Source of the DNA: Spirochaetales bacterium
GTDB taxonomy: Bacteria; Spirochaetota; Spirochaetia; DSM-27196; PWMO01
Length of the DNA stretch: 16,172 bases
Direction: 5' to 3'
Assembly (NCBI GenBank): GCA_007123465.1
Contig: SKLB01000191.1
Coordinates: forward strand, 1 to 16,172
Shown here: positions 1 to 6,919 of the stretch, in pieces
Numbering within the stretch: position 1 is the first letter of the stretch
Layout: each line of letters begins with the position of its first letter
Made by a program: the position numbers and the translations under genes
The notes under the pieces: model-generated
Database searches by the model: none
What the model saw: only the letters and a program-made list of their open reading frames with translations
Told to the model about the DNA's origin: nothing

Positions 1-1214
1 GGAGATACGCCCTCGATAACCTCGTGCGGCTCGACAATCAGCGAGAACGGGAAGCTGACTCGCTGCGGCAGCGTGGTCACGCCGCTGGCAACAACGCTGT
101 ACGCAGCGCTGCGGTATTCAGCCGGGAACTTGATCACGCAGTCCAGTCCAAAAAACATCCCCTCGGCCGGCCAGATTTCCTGGTCGGCGACACGCGAGGT
201 GTGGTTGGAACCAACGTTGGCGCCGGCGCCCAGGATACCGCGGCCGGTCGGCCAGAATGCGGCAATCAGCAATGACTGATGTTGCACCCCGGTAAACGGA
301 CCCACGCACGACGCGCTGATCTCGCCTTCGCCCAGTACGGCATTCGGTCCGATAACGCTCTGCTTCACCTTTGCCTGGCGTTCAACCGTAGCGTACTCCA
401 TAATCAGCGAGCGCTGCACAATCGCCTGGCTGTCCACCCGTGCGCCGTGCTGGACCAGGCTGTCTTCAACGATTGCGCCGCCACCGATGTGTGTCGGCTC
501 ATCAGCGCTGGACAGGACGCTACAGTTGCTGATCCGCTCGGCGCCGCTGATGCGCGCAGCAGCGCCGATCCAGCTGTTCTCCACCCGGCGGCTGTTCTCA
601 ATCCGCGCGCCGGCTTCCACGCAACCGCTCTCCGCGCTGCACGCTGCGCTGTAGCGCTCTGCGGCTTCGCGGTAGGCGCTCTGCAGCGCGTGGTCTGCGC
701 GGTTGCCGAGTACCTCGGCAACGGTCGGCATATCGAGTTCGGCCAGCAGCGCCATATCGCGGCCGCCGGTCTCAATTCCGGCTGATATCTGCACCCCGTT
801 ACCAAAACACGACCTACCGCGGAAAACCAGCGAGCTGGCCCACACCAGCGCGCCGTCTGCGATAACGTAGCCGCTTATCAGCGGGCATCGATGAACCACC
901 GCGTTGTCGCCTACCTCGCAGTCTATCAGCGTGCTGGCCACAACACCGCTGTGCGGAGACTCAGCGCTGGCATTGAACACGCCGAGTACTACTCGGCCGG
1001 CAAAGTAGTTCTGGTGCACGCGTGCCGGGTCAAAGTTGGCGCGGACGCGTACGGTGTTCCAGTTGCTGCAGACGTTCGACTGGTGCTCCAGCTGTTCGAT
1101 CTCGGCCGCCGTGAGCGCACGCAGAGCGTCGTTACCGCAATTGTGCAGCCCCTGTATACGCGTGAGGAACGGAGTTTCACCGGCTATGACAGAGAAGATA
1201 TGCGTTTGCTTCAC
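1..1214 (-). CDS. DUF4954-family left-handed beta-helix protein, 3' end cut by window edge
   Basis: About 404 residues read without a stop from a GTG at 1214 down to the left edge, where the gene continues. The N-terminal 45 residues hold a LTAAEIEQLE-type helix. Then come many short hexapeptide-like beta-helix turns (for example VIDCEVGD-like and VEDSLVQHGARV segments), followed by GANVGSNHTSR and, around residue 353, MFFGLDCVIKFPAEY and TTLPQRVSFPFSL. This ending pattern is what I know from the DUF4954 family of Bacteroidetes and spirochaetes, which resembles sugar-nucleotide or acyltransferase beta-helix proteins. The family has no proven function and is usually about 650-700 residues, so roughly 250 are missing here. 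The GTG start is chosen because no in-frame ATG lies nearby and homology begins soon after it; no clear ribosome binding site is visible. The gene is transcribed away from rhaM. The family call is fairly secure; the enzymatic role is unknown. Confidence 0.8.
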   Translation of the reverse strand, partial: MKQTHIFSVIAGETPFLTRIQGLHNCGNDALRALTAAEIEQLEHQSNVCSNWNTVRVRANFDPARVHQNYFAGRVVLGVFNASAESPHSGVVASTLIDCEVGDNAVVHRCPLISGYVIADGALVWASSLVFRGRSCFGNGVQISAGIETGGRDMALLAELDMPTVAEVLGNRADHALQSAYREAAERYSAACSAESGCVEAGARIENSRRVENSWIGAAARISGAERISNCSVLSSADEPTHIGGGAIVEDSLVQHGARVDSQAIVQRSLIMEYATVERQAKVKQSVIGPNAVLGEGEISASCVGPFTGVQHQSLLIAAFWPTGRGILGAGANVGSNHTSRVADQEIWPAEGMFFGLDCVIKFPAEYRSAAYSVVASGVTTLPQRVSFPFSLIVEPHEVIEGVS

Positions 1215-1238
1215 GACGCGGCCCGCCTGCGTTATACT
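1210..1238 (+). promoter_or_regulatory. Candidate distal sigma-70 promoter upstream of rhaM
   Basis: TTCACG at 1210-1215 (4 of 6 matches to the -35 consensus), a 17-base spacer and TATACT at 1233-1238 (5 of 6 to the -10 consensus). It reads towards rhaM but overlaps the first codons of the divergent DUF4954 gene, so it could link the two. It is weaker than the proximal candidate at 1305-1334, and the real pair may be only that one. Confidence 0.35.
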
Positions 1239-1304
1239 ATCATGTTCAGGGGCAGCAGGAAAACCGTGTTTGGTTGAGCAGGCGTTGCAGCGGTGGTTGC
1301 GGCC

Positions 1305-1334
1305 GTGACGGACAGCGCCAACGTGGGCTATAAT
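1305..1334 (+). promoter_or_regulatory. Probable sigma-70 promoter of the rhaM operon
   Basis: A perfect TATAAT -10 box lies at 1329-1334, with GTGACG (4 of 6) at 1305-1310 and an 18-base spacer. Transcription would begin near 1341, giving a leader of about 30 bases before the rhaM ATG that contains the purine-rich GAAGAGGGGG ribosome binding site. No convincing operator palindrome is visible around it. Confidence 0.55.
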
Positions 1335-1370
1335 GCCGCTGAGATCGCGGCGAGAAGAGGGGGCAAAAAC

Positions 1371-1685
1371 ATGCAGCGGGTAGCGTTCACAATGAAACTG
1401 AAAGCCGGCTTTGAAACGGAGTATCAGCGCAGGCACGATGAGGTCTGGCCAGAGCTCGTCCGCGAGCTCGAGGCAGCCGGAGTGCAGGACTATTCGATTT
1501 TTCTGGACCCCGACAGCCTGACGCTCTTCGCGGTGCAGAAGGTCAAGGATCACAATACTACCGCCGATCTGCCCAAAGCACGGATCGTCAAGAAGTGGTG
1601 GAAGTACATGGCTGACATTATGGATACCAACGATGACAACTCGCCGATCGTAAAAAATCTGCGCGAAGTCTTCCATATGGACTGA
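1371..1685 (+). CDS. rhaM: L-rhamnose mutarotase
   Basis: Interconverts the alpha and beta anomers of L-rhamnose in the cytoplasm, speeding entry into catabolism. The 104-residue length equals that of the E. coli enzyme. Family landmarks are in place: EYQRRHDEVWPEL with the catalytic-type His22, YSIFLD at 41-46, the tandem Trp pair at 76-77 in KKWWKYMADIM, and DNSP followed by LREVFHMD at the C-terminus. An upstream in-frame ATG at 1293 would add 26 residues of non-homologous sequence and would place the start above the -10 box at 1329-1334. The ATG at 1371, with a purine-rich GAAGAGGGGG ribosome binding site 8-10 bases upstream, is therefore preferred. It is the first gene of a run with the aldolase and kinase. 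No rhamnose isomerase is present in the window. Confidence 0.93.
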   Translation: MQRVAFTMKLKAGFETEYQRRHDEVWPELVRELEAAGVQDYSIFLDPDSLTLFAVQKVKDHNTTADLPKARIVKKWWKYMADIMDTNDDNSPIVKNLREVFHMD

Positions 1686-1687
1686 CC

Positions 1688-1693
1688 GGAGGG
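1688..1693 (+). promoter_or_regulatory. Ribosome binding site fixing the TTG start of the aldolase
   Basis: GGAGGG sits 7 bases before TTG at 1701, right after the rhaM stop. An ATG at 1696 is followed at once by CAT and TGA and cannot be used, so the strong Shine-Dalgarno points to TTG 1701 as the real start. Confidence 0.75.
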
Positions 1694-1700
1694 TAATGCA

Positions 1701-2849
1701 TTGAGCTTTGAGCAACTGGTTGAACTTTCGCAATTCTACGGCGCCAATCCGCAGTGGGTTCTGGCGGGAGGGGGCAACACATCGGTCAAAGTGGACGGTA
1801 CGCTCTACGTTAAGGCGTCCGGGACCACTCTCGCCGAGGCTTCCGAAGAAACCTTTGTCAAGATGGACCGTTCCAGGCTGGCTGCGGTGCTGGGCAAGCA
1901 CTATCCCGAGGACAGCGAGCAGCGCGAGCGTGAGGCGCTGCAGGATCTGATGGATGCCCGCTTAGCCGGTGAACAGCGGCGCCCCAGCGTTGAAACGCTG
2001 ATGCATGAACTGGTGCCGTTTACCTTTGTGATCCACACCCATCCGCCGCTGATAAACGGTATCACCTGTTCGGCGGAGGCCGAAGCCGCGGCGCAGCGGG
2101 TATTTGGTGACGACGCGGCCTGGATTCCCAACATCAATCCGGGGCTGATTCTGGCAAAGGCTGTCGGCAACGCGGTCGAGGCCTACCGCGAATCGCACGG
2201 TGCGCCGCCGCAGTTGCTACTGCTGCAGAATCACGGGTTGGTGGTTGGTGCCGACACTGCCGATGAGGTGCGCCAGGTGCACGCACGCATTGTGGCGCAG
2301 GTCAAGCAGCACGTCTCGCGCTTTCCGCAGCTGACAAATGTACCCTACGACGCACAGCGCGCCGAACTGCTGGCGTATCAGATCTCGAAGCAGGCGCAGG
2401 AGCTGGATCCCGGTTCACCGGAGTACCGCAGCGTATTTCTCACCAACCGTGAAGTTGCACGCATGGTGCGTTCCCAGAGCGCTTTTGCTCCATTGGCGCG
2501 TGCGTTCAGCCCGGACCACATCGTATACGCCGGCCATCGGATTCCATTCCTGGAACTGGGCGATGACAGTTTCGAGGCCAGGAAACTGATCGGTGCGGCC
2601 CTGGCTGATTTCCAGCAGGAGGCCGGGCGGGTAGCGCCGGTTGTTGCGGTGCAAGGGCTGGGCGTCTTTATCAACGGCCGTAATCCTCGCATGATGGATG
2701 CCGCCGCGGCCGTGTTTCTGGATGCGGTACAGATTGCCGTGTACGCCGAGGCCTTCGGAGGTGCAACGCCTCTGCCGCAGGAGCAGACGGACTTCATTCT
2801 GGGCTGGGAAGTCGAGCGCTTCCGCAGCCAGGTCAGCGCAGGAGAGTGA
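1701..2849 (+). CDS. Class II aldolase/adducin family protein, probable L-rhamnulose-1-phosphate aldolase
   Basis: Predicted zinc-dependent cleavage of a 6-deoxyketose 1-phosphate to dihydroxyacetone phosphate and L-lactaldehyde. Visible features are the phosphate-binding GGGNTS at 23-28, the catalytic-type Glu98 in SVETLMHE, the metal-binding His112-Thr-His114 and His178 in QNHGLVVG. The C-terminal part (about residues 215-382) matches my recollection of the region that follows the aldolase domain in bifunctional aldolase/short-chain dehydrogenase proteins of the YuxG/RhaEW type: SPDHIVYAG near 270, GLGVFINGRNPRMMDAA near 319, and an ending in FILGWEVERFRSQVS. The protein stops there at 382 residues, so the dehydrogenase half is absent. 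Translation starts at TTG. RhaM on one side and a sugar kinase on the other support a rhamnose role, but the substrate could be another deoxyketose phosphate. Confidence 0.82.
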   Translation: MSFEQLVELSQFYGANPQWVLAGGGNTSVKVDGTLYVKASGTTLAEASEETFVKMDRSRLAAVLGKHYPEDSEQREREALQDLMDARLAGEQRRPSVETLMHELVPFTFVIHTHPPLINGITCSAEAEAAAQRVFGDDAAWIPNINPGLILAKAVGNAVEAYRESHGAPPQLLLLQNHGLVVGADTADEVRQVHARIVAQVKQHVSRFPQLTNVPYDAQRAELLAYQISKQAQELDPGSPEYRSVFLTNREVARMVRSQSAFAPLARAFSPDHIVYAGHRIPFLELGDDSFEARKLIGAALADFQQEAGRVAPVVAVQGLGVFINGRNPRMMDAAAAVFLDAVQIAVYAEAFGGATPLPQEQTDFILGWEVERFRSQVSAGE

Positions 2850-2851
2850 GC

Positions 2852-4345
2852 ATGCAGTACGCTATTGCGGTATTTGACGTTGGCAAGACCAACAAGAAGC
2901 TGCTGATCTACGATAATCAGCTGAAGCTGATCGATACGGTTTCGCAGCGGTTCCCCGCGGTGCAACAGAACGGCGTGTCCGCCGAGCCGGTAGTCGAGAT
3001 CGAGCGCTGGTTGCTGCAGAAACTGAAGCAATTCGGTGCGCAGTACCCTATCCGGGTTATCTCGGTATCCACCCACGGCGCAGCGTTTGTCTGCGTGGAT
3101 CAGGATGGCAACCCCACGGTTCCGGCGCTCGACTACACCCACGATCCCGGTGACGACTTCCACGATACGTTCTTCGAAGCGTTTGGGTCGCGGATCGAGC
3201 TGCAGCAGCAGACGGCTACCGCCGAGCTCAAACCGCTGATCAATCCCGGCAAGGCGATCTACTACCTGCAGCAGAAGTTCCCCGACGATTTTGCCCGCAC
3301 CGCGTCGGTGCTGTTCTTCCCGGAGTTCTTCGGCTTCAGGCTTACCGGCCAGAAGGCCGCGGACTTCACCTACCCCGGCTGCCACACCTTTCTGTGGGAC
3401 TTTGCCAAGGACAGCTGGTCGGCGGTTGCCGACGGTCTCGGCATTCGTGACCTGGTGCCCCGGCGCGTCGGTTCACCGTGGGAAGTGCTCGGAACGCTGC
3501 GACCGGAGGTGCTCAGCGAGACCGGACTCGATCCGTCTACAATCGTGACCCTCGGAATCCACGACTCAAACGCATCCCTGCTGCCCTACCTGTTGAAGAT
3601 GAAAGAGGACTTTGTGCTCAACTCCACCGGTACCTGGTGCGTTGCCATGCACCCGATGGAACAGGTTTTCTTCTCGGATGACGAGCTCGGTAAGACGGTA
3701 TTCTACAACCGCTCGGCGTTCGGCACCCCGGTCAAGACCTCAATTCTCATGGGCGGTCAGGAATTCGAGGTCTACACCAAGCTGCTGCTGGAAATGAACA
3801 ATGCCGACAGCTACCCGGAGTTCAACAACGCGCTCTATCAGCGCGTGATTCGCGACAAGTCGCTGTTCATATTCCCCAGTGTAGTGCGGGGAACCGGACA
3901 GTTCCCCGATTCCGAGCCGCGCGTCTTCGAGGGCGGCACATTCTATTCGCTCGATGAGATTGGCTCGGGCCACGCTGTGCCGCAGTTCTTCAATGACCTG
4001 CCGGTGGCACTCGCGGTGTTAAACCTTTCGCTGGTAATCCAGACCGGGGTGGCGCTGGACCGCATCGGTCACAGCGAGGGGACCGCGATCTACATCGAAG
4101 GCGGCTTTCGCAATAACCTCGACTACAACACCATCCTGGCGGCCTACCGTCCGCAGTCGCCGGTCTACCTGAGCGATCTCAAGGAGGCAACCTCGTTTGG
4201 CGCCGCCATGGTTGGGCGGACCGCGTGGGAAGGGATCGACGTGCGTGATCTGACCGATACGTTTGAGATTCACACACAGCGGATTCATCCGGCGGCTCTT
4301 GAGGGCCTGGAAGAATACGCGCAACAATTCATGAAACTGCTCTGA
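2852..4345 (+). CDS. FGGY-family carbohydrate kinase, probable L-rhamnulokinase
   Basis: ATP-dependent sugar kinase of 497 residues, the usual FGGY size. FDVGKTNKK at 8-16 is the first phosphate loop, VSTHGAAFV lies at 72-80, and GIHDSNASLLP with the probable catalytic base Asp238 follows. LNSTGTWCVAMHP at 256-268 is the second phosphate motif, and IEGGFRNN and ATSFGAAMVG fall in the C-terminal ATP lobe. The ATG at 2852, six bases after AGGAGA at 2840-2845, is preferred to an in-frame GTG at 2846 that sits inside the binding site and overlaps the aldolase stop. It lies two bases after the aldolase gene. Linkage to rhaM and the aldolase makes rhamnulose the likeliest substrate. The sequence itself is a divergent FGGY member, so fuculose or another ketose cannot be excluded. 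Confidence 0.85.
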   Translation: MQYAIAVFDVGKTNKKLLIYDNQLKLIDTVSQRFPAVQQNGVSAEPVVEIERWLLQKLKQFGAQYPIRVISVSTHGAAFVCVDQDGNPTVPALDYTHDPGDDFHDTFFEAFGSRIELQQQTATAELKPLINPGKAIYYLQQKFPDDFARTASVLFFPEFFGFRLTGQKAADFTYPGCHTFLWDFAKDSWSAVADGLGIRDLVPRRVGSPWEVLGTLRPEVLSETGLDPSTIVTLGIHDSNASLLPYLLKMKEDFVLNSTGTWCVAMHPMEQVFFSDDELGKTVFYNRSAFGTPVKTSILMGGQEFEVYTKLLLEMNNADSYPEFNNALYQRVIRDKSLFIFPSVVRGTGQFPDSEPRVFEGGTFYSLDEIGSGHAVPQFFNDLPVALAVLNLSLVIQTGVALDRIGHSEGTAIYIEGGFRNNLDYNTILAAYRPQSPVYLSDLKEATSFGAAMVGRTAWEGIDVRDLTDTFEIHTQRIHPAALEGLEEYAQQFMKLL

Positions 4346-4359
4346 ACAGGAGAACTCAC

Positions 4360-5106
4360 ATGATGGTAATCCCGGCGATCGATATTCTCGGTGGGCGTTG
4401 CGTGCGACTGACACAGGGTGATTATGATCAGGTTGACGTCTATGAAAAAGATCCGGTGGCCGTGGCACGGGACTTTGTGCAGGCCGGAGCTACGCGGCTG
4501 CATATTGTGGACCTCGATGCCGCCCGCGGTGACAAGCAGAGTAACCGCAAGAAGATACGCAAAATTCGCAAGGCGGTGCCGTGCACTCTCGAGCTCGGTG
4601 GCGGCATTCGTACCGACGATGATATCGAGGAGCTGATGGATCTCGGTATCGATCGTTTTGTCATCGGCACCACGTTTGCGCGTCGCCCCGAGATAGTCGA
4701 GGGCTGGAGCGCGCACTACGGTAACGTCTTCCTGGCGGGCATCGATGCCCGCGATCACATGGTGTACGTGGAGGGCTGGGAACGCCAGACCGGCATAGAA
4801 GATGTAACCCTGGCCAGGCGTGCCCGCGAGGTGGGCGCCTGCGGCATCATTTATACCAATATCGCCAACGACGGCATGCTCAGTGGTCCCGATATCGAGG
4901 GTGCCAACCGGATCGCCGAAGCCTCGCAACTGCCGGTGATAGTCTCCGGCGGCGTCGGCTCAATTGCCGATGTGGAACAGCTTGTCAGTCGACGGCACAA
5001 AAACGTGGTGGCGGTTATCGCCGGCAAGGCGATCTACGAAGACGCTGTTATTCTGTCGGAGCTCCTGCGAGCGTTCCCTTCGCCCGATGGAGAGCTGCCG
5101 TGGTAG
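4360..5106 (+). CDS. hisA: Phosphoribosylformimino-5-aminoimidazole carboxamide ribotide isomerase (HisA)
   Basis: Fourth step of histidine biosynthesis, the Amadori isomerisation of ProFAR to PRFAR on a cytoplasmic beta/alpha barrel. The 248-residue length is typical. Asp8 in IPAIDI and Asp129 in LAGIDARD are the expected catalytic acids. The two half-barrel phosphate sites are GGGIR at 80-84 and SGGVGS at 196-201, and HIVDLDAARG at 48-57 and TNIANDGMLSGPD at 166-178 are family signatures. AGGAGA lies 6 bases before the ATG. The gene begins 14 bases after the kinase stop with no visible promoter or terminator between, so it should be co-transcribed with the rhamnose genes. It overlaps the start of hisE. 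Confidence 0.95.
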   Translation: MMVIPAIDILGGRCVRLTQGDYDQVDVYEKDPVAVARDFVQAGATRLHIVDLDAARGDKQSNRKKIRKIRKAVPCTLELGGGIRTDDDIEELMDLGIDRFVIGTTFARRPEIVEGWSAHYGNVFLAGIDARDHMVYVEGWERQTGIEDVTLARRAREVGACGIIYTNIANDGMLSGPDIEGANRIAEASQLPVIVSGGVGSIADVEQLVSRRHKNVVAVIAGKAIYEDAVILSELLRAFPSPDGELPW

Positions 5107-5675
5107 ATCGAAAACCGGTGGTTGTCTGCAATAGCGCCGGTGAACCAATCGAGGTGGCCGAAACCTCGCGCAAGGGCTTCCAGAAGAGCACCGAGCAGGG
5201 CGTGCTGTGGGTTCTCGATGCAGAGACCTCGCGGCTGTTGCCGTTGCCGCCGGAGGCGCCGCTGGTGTCGATCGTAGAGCGCCAGTCGTTCTACCGGGCG
5301 GTTGTCGATACCAAAGCGGAAGTCGACAGCGGGGCGGCGCCGGCGCGCGAGGGGCAGGCGGGTGCCGGGTTGTCCGCTGCCGCTGCGGCGGATTCGGGCC
5401 GCTCAGAGCTGCTGCAGCGCCTGCAGCAGGTCATCGCCGAGCGCCAGACGGCAATGCCGGAAGGCTCCTACACCACCCACCTGTTCCGCGAAGGGCCGGA
5501 CAAGATCCGCAAGAAGACCGGTGAGGAGGCCATTGAGCTCATCCTGGCGCGGACAGAGCGCGAGATCATCAGCGAGAGCGCCGATCTGATCTACCACATG
5601 CTGGTGCTGCTGCAGGCCACCGGGCTGCGCATCGAGGCGGTCCTCGATGCGCTGTCGCAGCGCATGTCGCCGTAG
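5100..5675 (+). CDS. hisE: Phosphoribosyl-ATP pyrophosphatase (HisE) with degenerate HisI-like N-terminal domain
   Basis: Residues 103-189 are a full HisE domain, which hydrolyses phosphoribosyl-ATP to phosphoribosyl-AMP in the second step of histidine synthesis. SYTTHLFREGPDKIRKKTGEEA and ESADLIYHMLVLL carry the acidic metal ligands (Glu142, Glu143, Glu159, Asp162). Residues 6-65 can be lined up by eye with the start of HisI cyclohydrolase: PVVVCNSAGEPIEV corresponds to PVIVQ..SGEVLML, then FQKSTEQGVLWVLDAETSRLLP. However, HKGETSG, the DCDxD acids and the CHTG cysteines of active HisI are all missing. An Ala/Gly-rich linker spans about 75-100. Start is GTG 5100, overlapping the hisA stop by 7 bases, with GGAGAG 5 bases upstream. 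The protein is therefore likely a pyrophosphatase only, and the cyclohydrolase must come from another gene. Confidence 0.85.
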   Translation: MVDRKPVVVCNSAGEPIEVAETSRKGFQKSTEQGVLWVLDAETSRLLPLPPEAPLVSIVERQSFYRAVVDTKAEVDSGAAPAREGQAGAGLSAAAAADSGRSELLQRLQQVIAERQTAMPEGSYTTHLFREGPDKIRKKTGEEAIELILARTEREIISESADLIYHMLVLLQATGLRIEAVLDALSQRMSP

Positions 5676-5684
5676 CTTTGCCGT

Positions 5685-6785
5685 TCAGCGATCGCGAACC
5701 GCCGCTGCAATGCACGCGCCGAGCTCGGCGGTTCCTACCTGGGTGCAACCATCGGACATGATGTCGGCGGTACGCAGCCGCTCGTCGAGGACCCGCGTTA
5801 TGGCGTTGAAGATAGCCTCGTAGGCCTCGTCCAGGCCAAAGCTGTACTTCAACAGCATCGCCAGCGACAGAATCTGCGCAATAGGATTGGCCAGATTGCG
5901 CCCGGCAATGTCGGGGGCTGACCCGCCGGACGGTTCGTAGAGCCCGAAGACCGGTGATGCTGCGCTGCCCATAGTGGAGGATGACAGCGATGCGCTGGGC
6001 AGCATCCCCAGTGAACCGGTGATCATGGAGGCCTCGTCGGAAAGGATGTCGCCGAACATGTTACCGCACAGGATCACATCGAACTGGCGCGGATTGCGCA
6101 CCAGCTGCATCGCGGCGTTATCAACGTACATGTGGCCAAGCTCGACATCGCCGTACTCTGCACCGATGCCGCTCACCACTTCGCGCCACAGCACCCCGTT
6201 GGCCAGCACGTTGGCCTTGTCGATTGAGGTAACGCGGCCGTTGCGCTTGCGGGCCGCCTGGAAGGCCACGTGGGCAATGCGCTCGATCTCGGGACGCGTG
6301 TAAACCATGGTGTCTACCGCACGCTCGGTGGTGCGACTCTTGGGCTCGCCGAAGTAGATTCCGCCGGTGAGTTCGCGAACCACCAGCACATCGAGGCCGT
6401 CGCCGATTACCGACGGCTTCAGCGGCGAGGAGTCGCGCAGCTGCGGGAAGATGATGGCCGGGCGCAGGTTGGCAAACAGGCCGAATATCTTGCGCAGCGG
6501 CAGCAGTGCCGCCCGCTCGGGTTGCTGATCCGGCGGCAGAGTCTCCCACTTTGGTCCGCCAACCGAACCAAACAGCACAGCGTCGGCGCTGCGGCAGGTC
6601 TCGACGGTCTGCTGCGGCAGCGCGTGACCGTGATTGTCAATCGCAATTCCTCCGACGTCTGCTTCACGGCGTTCAAATGCGTGCCCGAATCGATCTTCAA
6701 CTGCCGACAGCACCGCATCGGCCTGCTGCATGACTTCCGGTCCGATACCGTCCCCGGCCAGGACAGCAATTGTATAAGGTTTCAT
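5685..6785 (-). CDS. leuB: 3-isopropylmalate dehydrogenase
   Basis: NAD-dependent oxidative decarboxylation of 3-isopropylmalate, the third step of leucine synthesis. The 366-residue length is usual. LAGDGIGPEV lies at 9-18 and PLRKIFGLFANLRPA at 96-110 with the substrate arginines. RELTGGIYFGEPK at 138-149 has the catalytic Tyr. SIDKANVL carries Lys190, and the metal aspartates Asp222, Asp246 and Asp250 lie in VDNAAM and GNMFGDILSDEASM. The ATG at 6785 gives the standard MKPYTIAVLAGDG start. An ATG four codons upstream (6797) and a much longer open extension to 7091 have no family similarity, and the extension runs through the transketolase promoter region. No good Shine-Dalgarno is visible at either ATG. 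The gene is alone on its strand and convergent with hisE, with only 9 bases between the stops; no leuC or leuD is adjacent. Confidence 0.94.
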   Translation of the reverse strand: MKPYTIAVLAGDGIGPEVMQQADAVLSAVEDRFGHAFERREADVGGIAIDNHGHALPQQTVETCRSADAVLFGSVGGPKWETLPPDQQPERAALLPLRKIFGLFANLRPAIIFPQLRDSSPLKPSVIGDGLDVLVVRELTGGIYFGEPKSRTTERAVDTMVYTRPEIERIAHVAFQAARKRNGRVTSIDKANVLANGVLWREVVSGIGAEYGDVELGHMYVDNAAMQLVRNPRQFDVILCGNMFGDILSDEASMITGSLGMLPSASLSSSTMGSAASPVFGLYEPSGGSAPDIAGRNLANPIAQILSLAMLLKYSFGLDEAYEAIFNAITRVLDERLRTADIMSDGCTQVGTAELGACIAAAVRDR

Positions 6786-6792
6786 GGCAGAT

Positions 6793-6821
6793 ACCATAGC
6801 CGGAATCAGCGCCAGTTTCCA
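6793..6821 (-). promoter_or_regulatory. Weak candidate promoter for leuB
   Basis: Read on the minus strand: TGGAAA (6816-6821, 4 of 6), a 17-base spacer and TATGGT (6793-6798, 4 of 6). Initiation would fall almost at the leuB ATG, making a leaderless or very short-leader message. This agrees with the lack of a ribosome binding site, but the boxes are mediocre. Confidence 0.25.
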
Positions 6822-6869
6822 GCACCCTGCAATTCTGCGGCTCCCCTTTCGGAAAAACTCCCGATCGTG

Positions 6870-6875
6870 TATGAT
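6870..6875 (+). promoter_or_regulatory. Candidate -10 box of the transketolase-xylulokinase operon
   Basis: TATGAT (5 of 6) preceded by TG, about 45 bases upstream of the transketolase ATG. No good -35 box is visible at the right distance, so recognition would need an activator or the adjoining TG. The 134-base gap between leuB and tkt holds no strong inverted repeat. Confidence 0.35.
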
Positions 6876-6919
6876 GGACCGCTCGATAACTACTGATTTT
6901 GCACTGGAGGATTCGTTCA

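Noticed and set aside
279..785. 168-codon open frame on the plus strand
   Set aside because: It is the antisense shadow of the DUF4954 gene; its residues have no family pattern and no ribosome binding site precedes it.
1261..1275. AACC...GGTT inverted repeat as a rhamnose operator
   Set aside because: Arms of only four bases around a six-base centre are expected by chance; no second copy was seen.
2378..3385. 335-codon open frame on the minus strand across the aldolase and kinase
   Set aside because: It covers the ends of two clearly recognised plus-strand genes and its translation is Arg/Leu-rich shadow sequence without motifs.
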